Positions 7,184 to 15,043 of a DNA stretch of 64,000 nt are shown here, one piece after another. The notes under the pieces were generated by a model. It worked only from the letters and a program-made list of their open reading frames with translations. It was not told the DNA's origin and made no database searches. The DNA lies in assembly GCA_964511945.1 (NCBI GenBank), contig CAZEHO010000010.1, positions 1 to 64,000 of the forward strand, read 5' to 3'. This DNA comes from CAZEHO01 sp964511945 (GTDB taxonomy: Bacteria; Actinomycetota; Acidimicrobiia; Spongiisociales; UBA11373). The stretch's first letter is position 1; every line of letters begins with the position of its first letter. Position numbers and translations under genes: made by a program.

Positions 7184-8942
7184 CGGGACTCCACAGCTCC
7201 CTCCTGCGGTTCTCCAACGCTATCAACTCTTGCAGACGCGATGAAGACTCCTCTGGTTGGCCGGCACGGTCGAAGCGTTCGATCTCGCGCCGCAGATCCG
7301 CAATTCGTGCTTCCAACGCACCCACCCGAACCCTTCGGCCCAGCTCCCCGGCATCCTCCGGCAGCGGCCGTTCGACAAACGCCAGTTCCTTCAGCAGCAC
7401 CGCCGTCTCCGATGGATCGTCGCCCAGGAGCGACCCGAGATCGGGCGGCTGGCCCGGGTCGAGCGATTCGATCACCGGCTGTAACAACTGGAAGGCGGCA
7501 ACGTGCTCGGGACGCCCGAAGGAACCTTCATCCAGCTCGATGCCCTGGAGCCCCGGATGGTTGGCCAGCATCAGGCGGAGCAATTCCTGCTCGGCCTTGT
7601 CCTGGCCGGTCAGCTTCTCCGGCCGCTGCGCCCGAGGAGCGTCCGAGCTCGGCTTCTCCACGGCACCTTCCACCGCCGGCGCCACCATGGAGGTGTCGAC
7701 CCCGGTCCGGCGGGCGATGAACACCGCGTACTCGTGGCGGACCACGGCGTCGGGGTGACGGGCAATGATCGCCGCCGCAGCGCGGACCGCTCTTCCCCTC
7801 GCTTCGGGCTCGTCGAGATCGAACCGCTCCAACTCCTTCTCGAGGCGGAACTGCAGCAGCGGGCTCGACTCCTCAACGGCGTTCTTGATGATCTCGAGGC
7901 CGCGGTCGGCGACGACGTCGGCCGGGTCGCGACCGGCGGGGAGAAGCGCTACCCGCAGGTCCAGGTCGCCGGGGACGCTGCGCTCGAACCCGCGTAGGCT
8001 GGCGGTAACCCCGGCCTCGTCGGAGTCGAACATCAGCACTACCCGCTCCCCGAAGCGGCGCAGCAGGTCGAGGTGCCCCTCCCCCAGCGCGGTGCCGCAG
8101 GTCGCGACAGCGTTCTGCATACCTGCCCGGTGGAGGGCGACCACATCGGTATAGCCCTCCACCACGATCGACGTCCCGCTGCGGGCCGCCTCGGACTTCG
8201 ACCAGTTGAGCCCGTAGAGCAGCCGTGATTTCTGATAGATCGCTGTCTCCGGAGAATTGAGGTACTTCGGGCCGTCACCCTCGAGCAGCCGTGCCCCGAA
8301 GCCGACCGGGTCGCCGCGCACGTCGAAGATCGGGAACATCACCCGGCCCCGGAACCGGTCGTACAGCCTTCCGGTCCGGCTCCGCAGGGCGAGCCCGGCG
8401 GCGATCAAGACTTCCTCAGAGACCTTCTTGCGCCGGAAGTGGCCGACCAATGCATCCCCCGATGCGGGTGAATACCCGAGTGAGAACTGGGTGACAACAT
8501 CAGCGTCGTACCCCCGGCCCCGCAGATAGCGACGAGCGGGTGCCGCGTCGCGAGCAGAACGCAGCCGGTCCAGGTAGAAGTCCACCGCCTCACGGGTGGC
8601 GGCGATCAGGGCCTCACGACGGCTGCGCCGGCGCTGCTCGCCGGGATCCCGCTGCAAGGTGATCCCGGAACGCCGGGCCAACAGTTCCACCGCATCGCTG
8701 AAGTCGACGCTCTGCGTCTCCTGCACGAAGCGGAAGATGTCACCGCTCTGACCACATCCGAAGCAGTTGTAGAGGCCGCGGGCGGCGTCGACCGACATCG
8801 ACGGAGTCTTCTCCTGATGGAAGGGGCACACGGCCATCACCGACCGGCCGCTGCGCTTGACCTTGGTGACTTCGGACAGCAGCTCGACCAGATCGGTGGC
8901 GGCTCGCACCCGTTCGATGTCATCTCGTCGGTATGCCGCCAT
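7176..8942 (-). CDS. dnaG: DNA primase
   Basis: The 588-aa primase makes RNA primers for replication. The ATG at 8942 (MAAYRRDDIERV) is chosen over an upstream in-frame start because zinc-finger primases begin this way. The CHC2-type finger has C39, H42, C60 and C63 (VCPFHQEKTPS, NCFGCGQSGD). The catalytic core has a TOPRIM segment with VVEGYTDVVALHRAG and MFDSDEAG. The C-terminal third is the helicase-binding region and is weakly conserved. It is followed directly by rpoD. Confidence 0.95.
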   Translation of the reverse strand: MAAYRRDDIERVRAATDLVELLSEVTKVKRSGRSVMAVCPFHQEKTPSMSVDAARGLYNCFGCGQSGDIFRFVQETQSVDFSDAVELLARRSGITLQRDPGEQRRRSRREALIAATREAVDFYLDRLRSARDAAPARRYLRGRGYDADVVTQFSLGYSPASGDALVGHFRRKKVSEEVLIAAGLALRSRTGRLYDRFRGRVMFPIFDVRGDPVGFGARLLEGDGPKYLNSPETAIYQKSRLLYGLNWSKSEAARSGTSIVVEGYTDVVALHRAGMQNAVATCGTALGEGHLDLLRRFGERVVLMFDSDEAGVTASLRGFERSVPGDLDLRVALLPAGRDPADVVADRGLEIIKNAVEESSPLLQFRLEKELERFDLDEPEARGRAVRAAAAIIARHPDAVVRHEYAVFIARRTGVDTSMVAPAVEGAVEKPSSDAPRAQRPEKLTGQDKAEQELLRLMLANHPGLQGIELDEGSFGRPEHVAAFQLLQPVIESLDPGQPPDLGSLLGDDPSETAVLLKELAFVERPLPEDAGELGRRVRVGALEARIADLRREIERFDRAGQPEESSSRLQELIALENRRRELWSPGD

Positions 8943-8971
8943 GGCAATCGAGTGTAGGACCCCATGCAATA

Positions 8972-9003
8972 CCAAGGACCCCCGGCGAACCGGGGGCCCT
9001 TGG
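8972..9003 (-). terminator. strong GC hairpin after small ORF
   Basis: The stem ccaagg-a-cccccgg pairs with ccggggg-c-ccttgg around a cgaa tetraloop, 13 pairs with one A-C mismatch. It lies 21 bp past the stop of the 27-codon frame at 9024-9107 and 30 bp before the dnaG start. The following T-run is weak. It may end the small transcript or attenuate read-through into dnaG. Confidence 0.6.
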
Positions 9004-9023
9004 GAGATAGGGAGGGGACTTGC

Positions 9024-9107
9024 TTACGCGGCGCGGCGGGTCAGAACGACGACACTGGCGCGCCGGGCTCCATCACGGAGCTGGACTACACGCTTGCGGT
9101 TACGCAT
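9024..9107 (-). CDS. putative 27-aa basic microprotein
   Basis: A short frame encodes MRNRKRVVQLRDGARRASVV and seven further residues, ending RRAA. It is rich in Arg and Val. An AAAGGA Shine-Dalgarno-like sequence lies about 10 nt before the ATG, and a strong hairpin follows the stop, so the unit looks like a complete tiny gene. No family is recognised. It is transcribed toward dnaG and away from the AsnC-type regulator gene. It could be a small ribosome- or nucleic-acid-binding protein, or a leader peptide. Confidence 0.45.
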   Translation of the reverse strand: MRNRKRVVQLRDGARRASVVVLTRRAA

Positions 9108-9154
9108 CGCCTGGGGTTCCTTTGTTTGCTCTTCAACTTCAACCAACAGTATCA

Positions 9155-9166
9155 GGGATTAATCCC
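9155..9166. promoter_or_regulatory. palindromic operator candidate (gggattaatccc)
   Basis: A perfect 12-bp palindrome lies 35 bp upstream of the AsnC-type regulator start and 47 bp upstream of the divergent small ORF. Lrp/AsnC proteins commonly bind such sites and repress their own genes. The assignment is by position and symmetry only. Confidence 0.4.
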
Positions 9167-9200
9167 GGATTCAAGAGCATTTCATGTAATATCTTCTGCT

Positions 9201-9647
9201 ATGGACGACCTTGATCGCAGAATCATCCAAACCCTGGCCGGAGATGCCCGCAAACCCCTTTCGCGTGTTGCTGAAGACCTCGATGTGGCCCAGACCACCC
9301 TGCATCAGCGAGTGCGGCGTCTCGAGGATCACGGCATCATCCGCGGATCTCGCCTGACGATCGACTGGGAGGCCGCCGGGCTGCCGGTGGTGGCGCTGAT
9401 CAGCATCGAAATGACCGAGCGGGGCTCACTGCAACGGGCCGCCGACCAACTGACGGAGATCCCCTACGTCGTGTCGTGTTTCGCCATCACCGGCGAGTTC
9501 GATCTGATGCTGGTGGTCCGGGCAAAGTCATCGGAGCACCTCGGTGAGGTCCTCGAGGACCTTCGCAATCAGGGCCTCGGTCGCAGCCGGACCGTCGTGG
9601 TTCTCAACACCTTCTTCGAGTACCGCACTCCCCCCATCGAGGAGTGA
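9201..9647 (+). CDS. Lrp/AsnC family transcriptional regulator
   Basis: The 148-aa protein starts at ATG 9201 (MDDLDRRIIQTLAGDARK). It has an N-terminal helix-turn-helix (about residues 5-50, VAEDLDVAQTTLHQRVRRLE) and a C-terminal RAM ligand-binding domain (VALISIEM, YVVSCFAITGEFDLMLVV). Both fit Lrp/AsnC regulators, which respond to amino acids or related small molecules. The effector is unknown. The gene stands alone and diverges from the small ORF and dnaG. A palindrome just upstream suggests autoregulation. Confidence 0.85.
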   Translation: MDDLDRRIIQTLAGDARKPLSRVAEDLDVAQTTLHQRVRRLEDHGIIRGSRLTIDWEAAGLPVVALISIEMTERGSLQRAADQLTEIPYVVSCFAITGEFDLMLVVRAKSSEHLGEVLEDLRNQGLGRSRTVVVLNTFFEYRTPPIEE

Positions 9648-9711
9648 GACGAGTCGGCCCCCGGATCACTCCGGAGGCCGAACCCGTCGAGGACTGCGTT
9701 GGCCTAGCGCC

Positions 9712-9786
9712 CTAGTGCCGGCTGAGACCCTGCCAGGCGTCACCACTCCAGGAACCGCCACTCCAGGAGGCACCGCTGAGTACCCC
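9712..9786 (-). pseudogene. Trp-Ser-Gly repeat tail, gene relic
   Basis: A minus-strand frame ends with GVLSGASWSGGSWSGDAWQG before a stop at 9712. Tandem WSG motifs of this kind form the C-terminal tails of some secreted subtilisin-like proteins in Actinomycetota and relatives. No upstream catalytic domain is present. The stretch follows a terminator hairpin and is out of frame with the TasA-like gene stop, so it is best read as a leftover 3' end. Confidence 0.35.
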
Positions 9787-9837
9787 CTTGTTGCGGGCTT
9801 GTTTGTCGGTCGGCAGGGGGGATTCGGCTAAACGAGC

Positions 9838-9864
9838 GGCGGGGCCGTTCTTGCCGGCCCCGCC
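9838..9864. terminator. hairpin terminator of SipW/TasA-like operon
   Basis: A perfect 10-bp stem (ggcggggccg / cggccccgcc) with a 7-nt loop lies 20 bp beyond the stop of the last cargo gene as read on the minus strand. Confidence 0.65.
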
Positions 9865-9884
9865 GTTGAGTTCTTGGCCTCCGA

Positions 9885-10239
9885 CTACTGGTTCTGGGCC
9901 TCCCAGGTAAACGTCACTGTGGCGTTGAGCCCCTGGGNNNNNNNNNNNNNNNNNNNNNNNNNNNNNNNNNNNNNNNNNNNNNNNNNNNNNNNNNNNNNNN
10001 NNNNNNNNNNNNNNNNNNNNNNNNNNNNNNNNNNNNNCGCTGCCGGTGTCGTCGTCGACCAGCACAACCGTGCCCGCCGCGAACGAGTTGGAATCGTTGG
10101 TGGTGGTGTCGAAAAACGCCGCCCGCGAGACGCCCATCACGAGCAATCCGACCATGAGTAGCGCAGCGAAGGGTGAGAGGAGACGGGCCCAAGAAATCGC
10201 ACGAGACCGCCTTCGTTGATCGTTGTCCCTGGTGAACAT
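9885..10239 (-). CDS. TasA/camelysin-like exported protein, copy 1 (gapped)
   Basis: The start is ATG 10239 and the end is TAG at 9885, with an unsequenced gap (9938-10037) in the middle. The N terminus has a SipW-type signal peptide: basic residues, a hydrophobic core (PFAALLMVGLLVMGVSRAAF) and the FFDTTT motif typical of TasA/CalY-like fibre proteins. The flanks of the gap are almost identical to the intact copy at 11171-11770: 55 of 55 and 102 of 103 nt. By comparison about 350 nt, not 100, should fill the gap. It lies directly downstream of its probable signal peptidase gene. Confidence 0.75.
9938..10037. other. assembly gap (100 N)
   Basis: A run of exactly 100 N lies inside the first TasA-like gene, where sequence is nearly identical to a second copy 1.3 kb away. 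The gap is probably a repeat-caused assembly break of unknown true length. Confidence 0.95.
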
Positions 10240-10347
10240 GATGTGCTCTTCCTCGAGATGCCTGATGTGACAGTCATCGACATCTCCGGCGCGCCGATCG
10301 AGGAGGGTTCCGGGAACGCCCGAAGGGACTAGTGCCGCGTCTGCAGC

Positions 10348-11091
10348 TCAGCGAAGTGCGTCGTGGAGGGCGAATCGACCGAAGGGATCGGGGTCAGACA
10401 CTTCATCGGCCGGCTCGGAGTCGCCGAGCAGCGGACTCGAATCGTGCCCTTCGGCGGTTTGGGGATCCGGCGCACGTGCCGAAGCCGGCTCATTCCGCTC
10501 GAGGTGCTTGAGCCGCTCAGTGAGCGACGGCGCCGAACGGCTCGCTGCCCATCGAATCCTCTTCCCCCGCCTGGCCCTCACGAACAGCCCGAATCCGACC
10601 AGCATGACCCCGAACCAAGCCATCGGGTACCAGTCGCCGTTCCCCACCCAGGCGACGGGAAGTCCGACCGTCGGCACCAGCATTCGGCCGAAGCCTTCGA
10701 CCTGTGATGGAGCGACCGGTGAGGAGTCCTGGCCCTGGTTGGCGTCGCCGGCCGTCAGGTAGGTGCCGTCGGGCTGGATCGCCGAGATCCGGTGGGTGAC
10801 CAGCTTCTCCCCTTGGGTGAAGACGATCACCGTGCCGGGCCTAAGCTCCTGGCCGTCGTACGGCGCGGCGACGACGACATCCCCGGTACGGACCGACGGA
10901 GCCATCGAGCCTGAAGTGACGACGACGGGGCGCCATCCCCACAGCAGCGGGAGAAGAGCGAAGGCGAGGAGCCACAGAGACGCGAAGTAGGCAACACGCG
11001 CAAGAACACCGGCCAAGTTCTTGAGCGTCTCCACTTCGGGGTGGGTCTGCTCGGGCCGGCTGCGCCATCCGTGTCGGAGCGCAAGGCTCAT
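10348..11091 (-). CDS. signal peptidase I, SipW-like (S26B)
   Basis: The 247-aa membrane peptidase has an N-terminal transmembrane helix (about residues 33-52, YFASLWLLAFALLPLLWGW). It is followed by the catalytic box TSGSMAPSVRTGDVVV with the nucleophilic Ser, then KLVTHRI. The His after Thr in place of Lys is the mark of the SipW/ER-type S26B group. A second membrane segment (WYPMAWFGVMLVGFGLFV) and an acidic C-terminal tail follow. SipW-type peptidases process TasA/CalY-like fibre proteins, and the gene lies between two such cargo genes. Transcription order is cargo 2, peptidase, cargo 1. Confidence 0.85.
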   Translation of the reverse strand: MSLALRHGWRSRPEQTHPEVETLKNLAGVLARVAYFASLWLLAFALLPLLWGWRPVVVTSGSMAPSVRTGDVVVAAPYDGQELRPGTVIVFTQGEKLVTHRISAIQPDGTYLTAGDANQGQDSSPVAPSQVEGFGRMLVPTVGLPVAWVGNGDWYPMAWFGVMLVGFGLFVRARRGKRIRWAASRSAPSLTERLKHLERNEPASARAPDPQTAEGHDSSPLLGDSEPADEVSDPDPFGRFALHDALR

Positions 11092-11170
11092 CTCGTTCCC
11101 CTTGATCCGATCCGCCCCCCGTCACCCTGCAGTTCCGCGGGGCGGGTCGGTTCCTCCTGGTCCGTCGTGA

Positions 11171-11770
11171 CTACTGGTTCTGGGCCTCCCAGGTAAACGT
11201 CACTGTGGCGTTGAGCCCCTGGGCGGCGTTGTCGTCCTGCAAGGTTGCGGTAATCCGGTACACCTTGGACTCACCCTGGGCTGCCGGTGCCCAGGTCCCG
11301 GCACCGGATGCGAAGTCCGTCGAAGCAGCGGCAAAGCCGGCGAGGGTTCCGCTGTAGTCGGTGGCCTCAGCGGTGAACCCGGTGCAGTTCCCGAAGGAGC
11401 CCCCGGTACCCCGCTCGATGGTGAGGTTCAGGTAGGTGCCGAGACCGGTTCCGGTCAGGTCACCCGCCGACACGTACTCCACAACATCGGCCGGGACAAC
11501 GGTTCCGTTGTAGGTGACCGCGATGCAGGTCTGGCTCGAGTCACCGGGCTTCATGTTCGAAACCGAGAACATCGCGCTGCCGGTGTCGTCGTCGACCAGC
11601 ACAACCGTGCCCGCCGCGAACGAGTTGGACTCGTTGGTGGTGGTGTCGAAAAACGCCGCCCGCGAGACGCCCATCACCATGAACCCAACAAGCAGCAGGG
11701 CGGCGAAAGGAGCGGCGATCCGCGCGGCACCAACCCAGCCCTTCTTGGACGTGGCGTTGCTGAGTTGCAT
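11171..11770 (-). CDS. TasA/camelysin-like exported protein, copy 2
   Basis: The 199-aa protein starts at ATG 11770, after GGAGGG 10 nt upstream. The signal region PFAALLLVGFMVMGVSRAAF is followed by FFDTTTNESNSFAAGTVVLV, the hallmark of SipW-dependent TasA/CalY-like proteins. The mature part is a small beta-rich domain with two Cys (SSQTCIAV, GNCTGF) and ends in TFTWEAQNQ. Such proteins form or decorate extracellular fibres in Firmicutes; a surface role here is inferred. The adjacent S26B peptidase is the expected processing enzyme. The paralogue at 9885-10239 shares near-identical ends. Confidence 0.8.
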   Translation of the reverse strand: MQLSNATSKKGWVGAARIAAPFAALLLVGFMVMGVSRAAFFDTTTNESNSFAAGTVVLVDDDTGSAMFSVSNMKPGDSSQTCIAVTYNGTVVPADVVEYVSAGDLTGTGLGTYLNLTIERGTGGSFGNCTGFTAEATDYSGTLAGFAAASTDFASGAGTWAPAAQGESKVYRITATLQDDNAAQGLNATVTFTWEAQNQ

Positions 11771-11878
11771 GGATAACCCTCCGTGGTATCGCTAGGTGGA
11801 GAATCGGCTGCGAAAGCACACCCTTGAGAGTTTCTCAACGGTTTCGGTAGGGATTCACGAAGTGGAAGAATCGGTGTT

Positions 11879-13531
11879 GTGACACCTTCTCCTGCCCCCA
11901 CCGGTAGGGCCTGGACACGGGCCGACCACGTCAGCCGCCTCTACCTGGATCACGACGTTGTCGTGGTCGGTGGTGGCGTCGTCGGCGCCGGAATCGCCCT
12001 GGATGCCATCACCCGGGGATTGAGCGTGCTCCTGGTCGATCGGGACGACTTCTCCTCGGGCACCTCGAGTCGCTCCACGAAGCTGTTTCACGGCGGAGTG
12101 CGCTATCTGCCCCAGTTCCGCTTCGGACTGGTGCGTGAAGGCCTGCGCGAGCAGCACGTCTTGGCCCACATCGCCGACTATCTGACCGAACCGTTCGACT
12201 TCGTGATGCCCATCTACAAGGGCCGGGGCTTTGCAGATGCACCTAAATGGGCGCAATTGCCTGTGATTTTCCCGATCGCGGTGCGCCTCGGGCTGTGGTT
12301 CTACGACCGCCTCGGTGGCCGCCATCACGCCACGGAACGGCGCAAGATCGATGTCGACGAAGTCAAACGCCGCTTCCCCACCATCAAGACCGAAGGCCTC
12401 CAGCACGCCCTGGTGTACCGGGACTACCAGACCGACGATGCCCGCCTCGTGATCGCCCTGGCCCGCACCGCCGCGGTGCGCGGTGCCACCGCGGTGAACC
12501 ACATGGAGGCGACGTCGATCCGCCCCGTCGGAGACGGCTTCGAGATCGATCTGGCCGACCGTCTGGAGGGAAACACCTACACGGTGCGCGGCCGCACGGT
12601 GGTGGCCGCGACCGGCGCATTCGCACCCCCGAACAGCGAGGGAAGGGACCCCATCGGACTCGTGCTGTCGAAGGGTGCGCACCTCGTGGTCGACGCCGAG
12701 CAATTGGGCGTCGCCGACAGTGCTCTGGTGCTGCCCGAAACCTCCGACGATCGGGTGATGTTCCTGGTGCCGTGGCGGGGCCGGGCGATTCTGGGGACCA
12801 CCGACACCCCGTACGACGGTGACCCCGCCCATCCGACCACCGACCGTGGCGACGTCGAGTACATGCTCGACGAAGTCCGGGCCTACCTGGACGTGCCGGA
12901 TCTCGAGGTGAAGGCCGAATGGTCGGGGCTGCGAGCACTGGCATCCAAGGGCGGGACGGACACCGCGACGGCGTCACGGGCGCACAAGATTCGGGAGTTG
13001 AGCCCCGGGTACTTCCAGGTCGCCGGCGGCAAACTGACCGGCTACCGGGCGATCGCCGAAGAGGTCACGGACAAGGTAGCCAAGCGGATCGGCGCCAGGG
13101 CGAAGACCCGCACGGATCGGGTGAAACTGGCCGGCTCCGACGCCGACGAGGTGTTCCGCTGCCGACTCGACCGGCAGGCAGCCGACATGGGCCTCCCCGA
13201 GCACTACCCGAAGCGCCTGATTGAACGGCTTGGGGTGCACGCCGCCGGGGTGCTCGACATGATCATTGACGAACCCGCGCTCGGGGAGACGCTGGGCGAC
13301 GGTTCCTGGACGCTGGCCGAGGTGGTATTCACCGTTCGTCATGAGTGCGCCGCAACCATCGTGGACTTCGTGCAGCGCCGGACCCGGCTGTCGTGGTTCA
13401 CCCCGAACCACGGCCGGGATCAGGCCGAGGCAATCGGCCGGGTGATGGCAGCGGAGTTGGGGTGGGATGAGGACCGCCTGGCGTCCGAGCTACAGCGCCT
13501 GGAGGACGAACTGCAGGCGGAGGGGCTGTAG
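11879..13531 (+). CDS. glpD: glycerol-3-phosphate dehydrogenase (FAD)
   Basis: The 550-aa flavoenzyme oxidises sn-glycerol 3-phosphate to dihydroxyacetone phosphate and passes electrons to quinone at the membrane. The dinucleotide fold VVVVGGGVVGAGIALDA lies at about residues 26-42. Family motifs include SSRSTKLFHGGVRYL, WRGRAILGTTDTPYDG and VAGGKLTGYRAIAEE. A C-terminal helical domain (VVFTVRHECAATIVDFV) completes the usual layout. It starts at GTG 11879 with no strong ribosome-binding site. It is divergent from the TasA-like operon and convergent with glyS. Confidence 0.92.
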   Translation: MTPSPAPTGRAWTRADHVSRLYLDHDVVVVGGGVVGAGIALDAITRGLSVLLVDRDDFSSGTSSRSTKLFHGGVRYLPQFRFGLVREGLREQHVLAHIADYLTEPFDFVMPIYKGRGFADAPKWAQLPVIFPIAVRLGLWFYDRLGGRHHATERRKIDVDEVKRRFPTIKTEGLQHALVYRDYQTDDARLVIALARTAAVRGATAVNHMEATSIRPVGDGFEIDLADRLEGNTYTVRGRTVVAATGAFAPPNSEGRDPIGLVLSKGAHLVVDAEQLGVADSALVLPETSDDRVMFLVPWRGRAILGTTDTPYDGDPAHPTTDRGDVEYMLDEVRAYLDVPDLEVKAEWSGLRALASKGGTDTATASRAHKIRELSPGYFQVAGGKLTGYRAIAEEVTDKVAKRIGARAKTRTDRVKLAGSDADEVFRCRLDRQAADMGLPEHYPKRLIERLGVHAAGVLDMIIDEPALGETLGDGSWTLAEVVFTVRHECAATIVDFVQRRTRLSWFTPNHGRDQAEAIGRVMAAELGWDEDRLASELQRLEDELQAEGL

Positions 13532-13633
13532 GTCCCGAAGTCCCCGAGGCCGGAGGCCGAGGGGGATGGGGCTCTGCAGCTCACCGCAAGGTGCGTGCCG
13601 CCTGCCCCTCCGGGTTCGCTTCGCTCACCCACC

Positions 13634-13660
13634 TCCCCCAACCCGCACCGGATTGGGGGA
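13634..13660. terminator. hairpin between convergent glpD and glyS
   Basis: An 8-bp perfect stem (tcccccaa / ttggggga) with an 11-nt loop lies 12 bp from the glyS stop. It could serve both convergent genes. The rest of 13532-13633 holds no gene but has a short run of GC heptads (ccgaggc cggaggc cgagggg). Confidence 0.5.
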
Positions 13661-13672
13661 AGAAGTTATGGC

Positions 13673-14983
13673 TCACAGCACTCCCGCGAACTTCTCCTCG
13701 AGGTAGGCGACCAGCTCGGTGATCGCGACCCGGTCCTGCTCCATGGAGTCACGGTCGCGGATGGTCACGGCCTTGTCCTCGAGCGTGTCGAAGTCGATGG
13801 TGACCGCATACGGGGTCCCGATCTCGTCCTGGCGCCGGTAGCGGCGGCCGATCGACTGGGTGACGTCGATCTCGATTGCCCAGTAAGGACGAAGCAGATC
13901 GGCGACTTCCTTTGTCGTCTCCACCAGATCCGGCTTCTTCGACAACGGCAGCACCGCCACCTTGATGGGTGACAGGCGGGGATGCAGCTTCAGCACGATC
14001 CGGGTCTCGCCGCGCACCTCTTCCTCGTGATAGGCGTCGAGGAGGAACGCAAACGCGGAGCGGGTAGCACCGGCCGACGGCTCGATGACGTAGGGGAAGT
14101 AGCGGACATCCTTCTCCTGGTCGAAGTAGCGCAGGTCCTGGCCGCTCTTCTCGGCATGCGACTTCAGGTCGAAGTCGGTCCGGTTGGCGATGCCTTCGAG
14201 TTCGTCCCAGCCCCACGGGAAGTTGTATTCCACGTCGCTGGTTCCCGCCGAGTAGTGCGAAAGCTCGTCGGCCTCGTGCTCCCGGAGCCGCAGGTTCTCG
14301 GGATTCATGCCGAGGTCCTTGTACCAATTGATCCGCTCTTCCAGCCAGTACTCGTGCCACTGCCCCGCCTCTTCGGGCGGGCAGAAGAACTCGAGTTCCA
14401 TCTGCTCGAACTCGCGGGTCCGGAACACGAATTGTCCGGGCGTGATCTCGTTGCGGAACGCTTTGCCGATCTGGGCGATCCCGAATGGAGGCTTCATTCG
14501 CGACGTGCGCTGCACGTTGAGGTAGTTGATGAAGATGCCCTGGGCGGTCTCGGGCCGCAAGAACGCCACAGCACCCTCGTTCTCCACCGGGCCCAGGAAC
14601 GTCTTCAGCATGAGGTTGAAGTTCTTCGGCTCGGTGAAGGTCTCCCGCTGGCCGCAGTTGGGGCACAGCTCGGGATCATCGAGCTTGTCGAGCCGGAACC
14701 GGTTGTTGCAGTTGGTGCACTCCACCAGGGGATCGGTGAATGACGACAGGTGGCCGGAAGCCTCCCAGACGACCGGTGCCTGGATCACCGACGAATCGAG
14801 CCCGACGATGTCGTCGCGCGACAGCACCATTGACTGCCACCAGGCCTCACGCAGGTTGCGGAGCAGCTCGGTGCCGAGCGGACCGTAATCCCAGGCGGAC
14901 CGGATGCCGCCGTAGATCTCGGAGGCCGGATAGACGAAGCCGCGCCGCTTGGCGAGGTTGGCGATGGTTTCGAGTGAAGACAT
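13673..14983 (-). CDS. glyS: glycine--tRNA ligase (single-chain, class II)
   Basis: The 436-aa enzyme charges tRNA-Gly. It is the dimeric alpha2-type GlyRS: an N-terminal RRGFVYPASEIYGG, a zinc-binding insertion (CTNCNNRF, CPNCGQ), motif 2 (GKAFRNEITPGQFVFRTREF) and motif 3 (EPSAGATRSAFAFLLDAY). A C-terminal anticodon-binding domain follows from about residue 350. Start ATG 14983 gives a full-length protein. The gene lies downstream of uppS on the same strand, 60 bp away. Confidence 0.95.
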   Translation of the reverse strand: MSSLETIANLAKRRGFVYPASEIYGGIRSAWDYGPLGTELLRNLREAWWQSMVLSRDDIVGLDSSVIQAPVVWEASGHLSSFTDPLVECTNCNNRFRLDKLDDPELCPNCGQRETFTEPKNFNLMLKTFLGPVENEGAVAFLRPETAQGIFINYLNVQRTSRMKPPFGIAQIGKAFRNEITPGQFVFRTREFEQMELEFFCPPEEAGQWHEYWLEERINWYKDLGMNPENLRLREHEADELSHYSAGTSDVEYNFPWGWDELEGIANRTDFDLKSHAEKSGQDLRYFDQEKDVRYFPYVIEPSAGATRSAFAFLLDAYHEEEVRGETRIVLKLHPRLSPIKVAVLPLSKKPDLVETTKEVADLLRPYWAIEIDVTQSIGRRYRRQDEIGTPYAVTIDFDTLEDKAVTIRDRDSMEQDRVAITELVAYLEEKFAGVL

Positions 14984-15043
14984 AGGTACCTGCGTCGGGG
15001 AGATCGCGATGATAGGCGGTAGTGGAAGCGGTTCCGGTCGGGT

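Noticed and set aside
6158..7720. 520-codon plus-strand frame opposite rpoD and dnaG
   Set aside because: It is a mirror of high-GC coding on the other strand; both minus-strand genes are unmistakable and the frame has no recognisable domains.
9024..9107. The small ORF as an amino-acid attenuation leader
   Set aside because: Three Val plus Leu near the end suggested it, but the gene downstream is dnaG, not a biosynthetic gene, and no alternative hairpin set was found.
13545..13565. Fifth heptad array after glpD
   Set aside because: ccgaggc cggaggc cgagggg is 7-periodic but lacks the TCR anchor of the other arrays, so it may be chance GC repetition.
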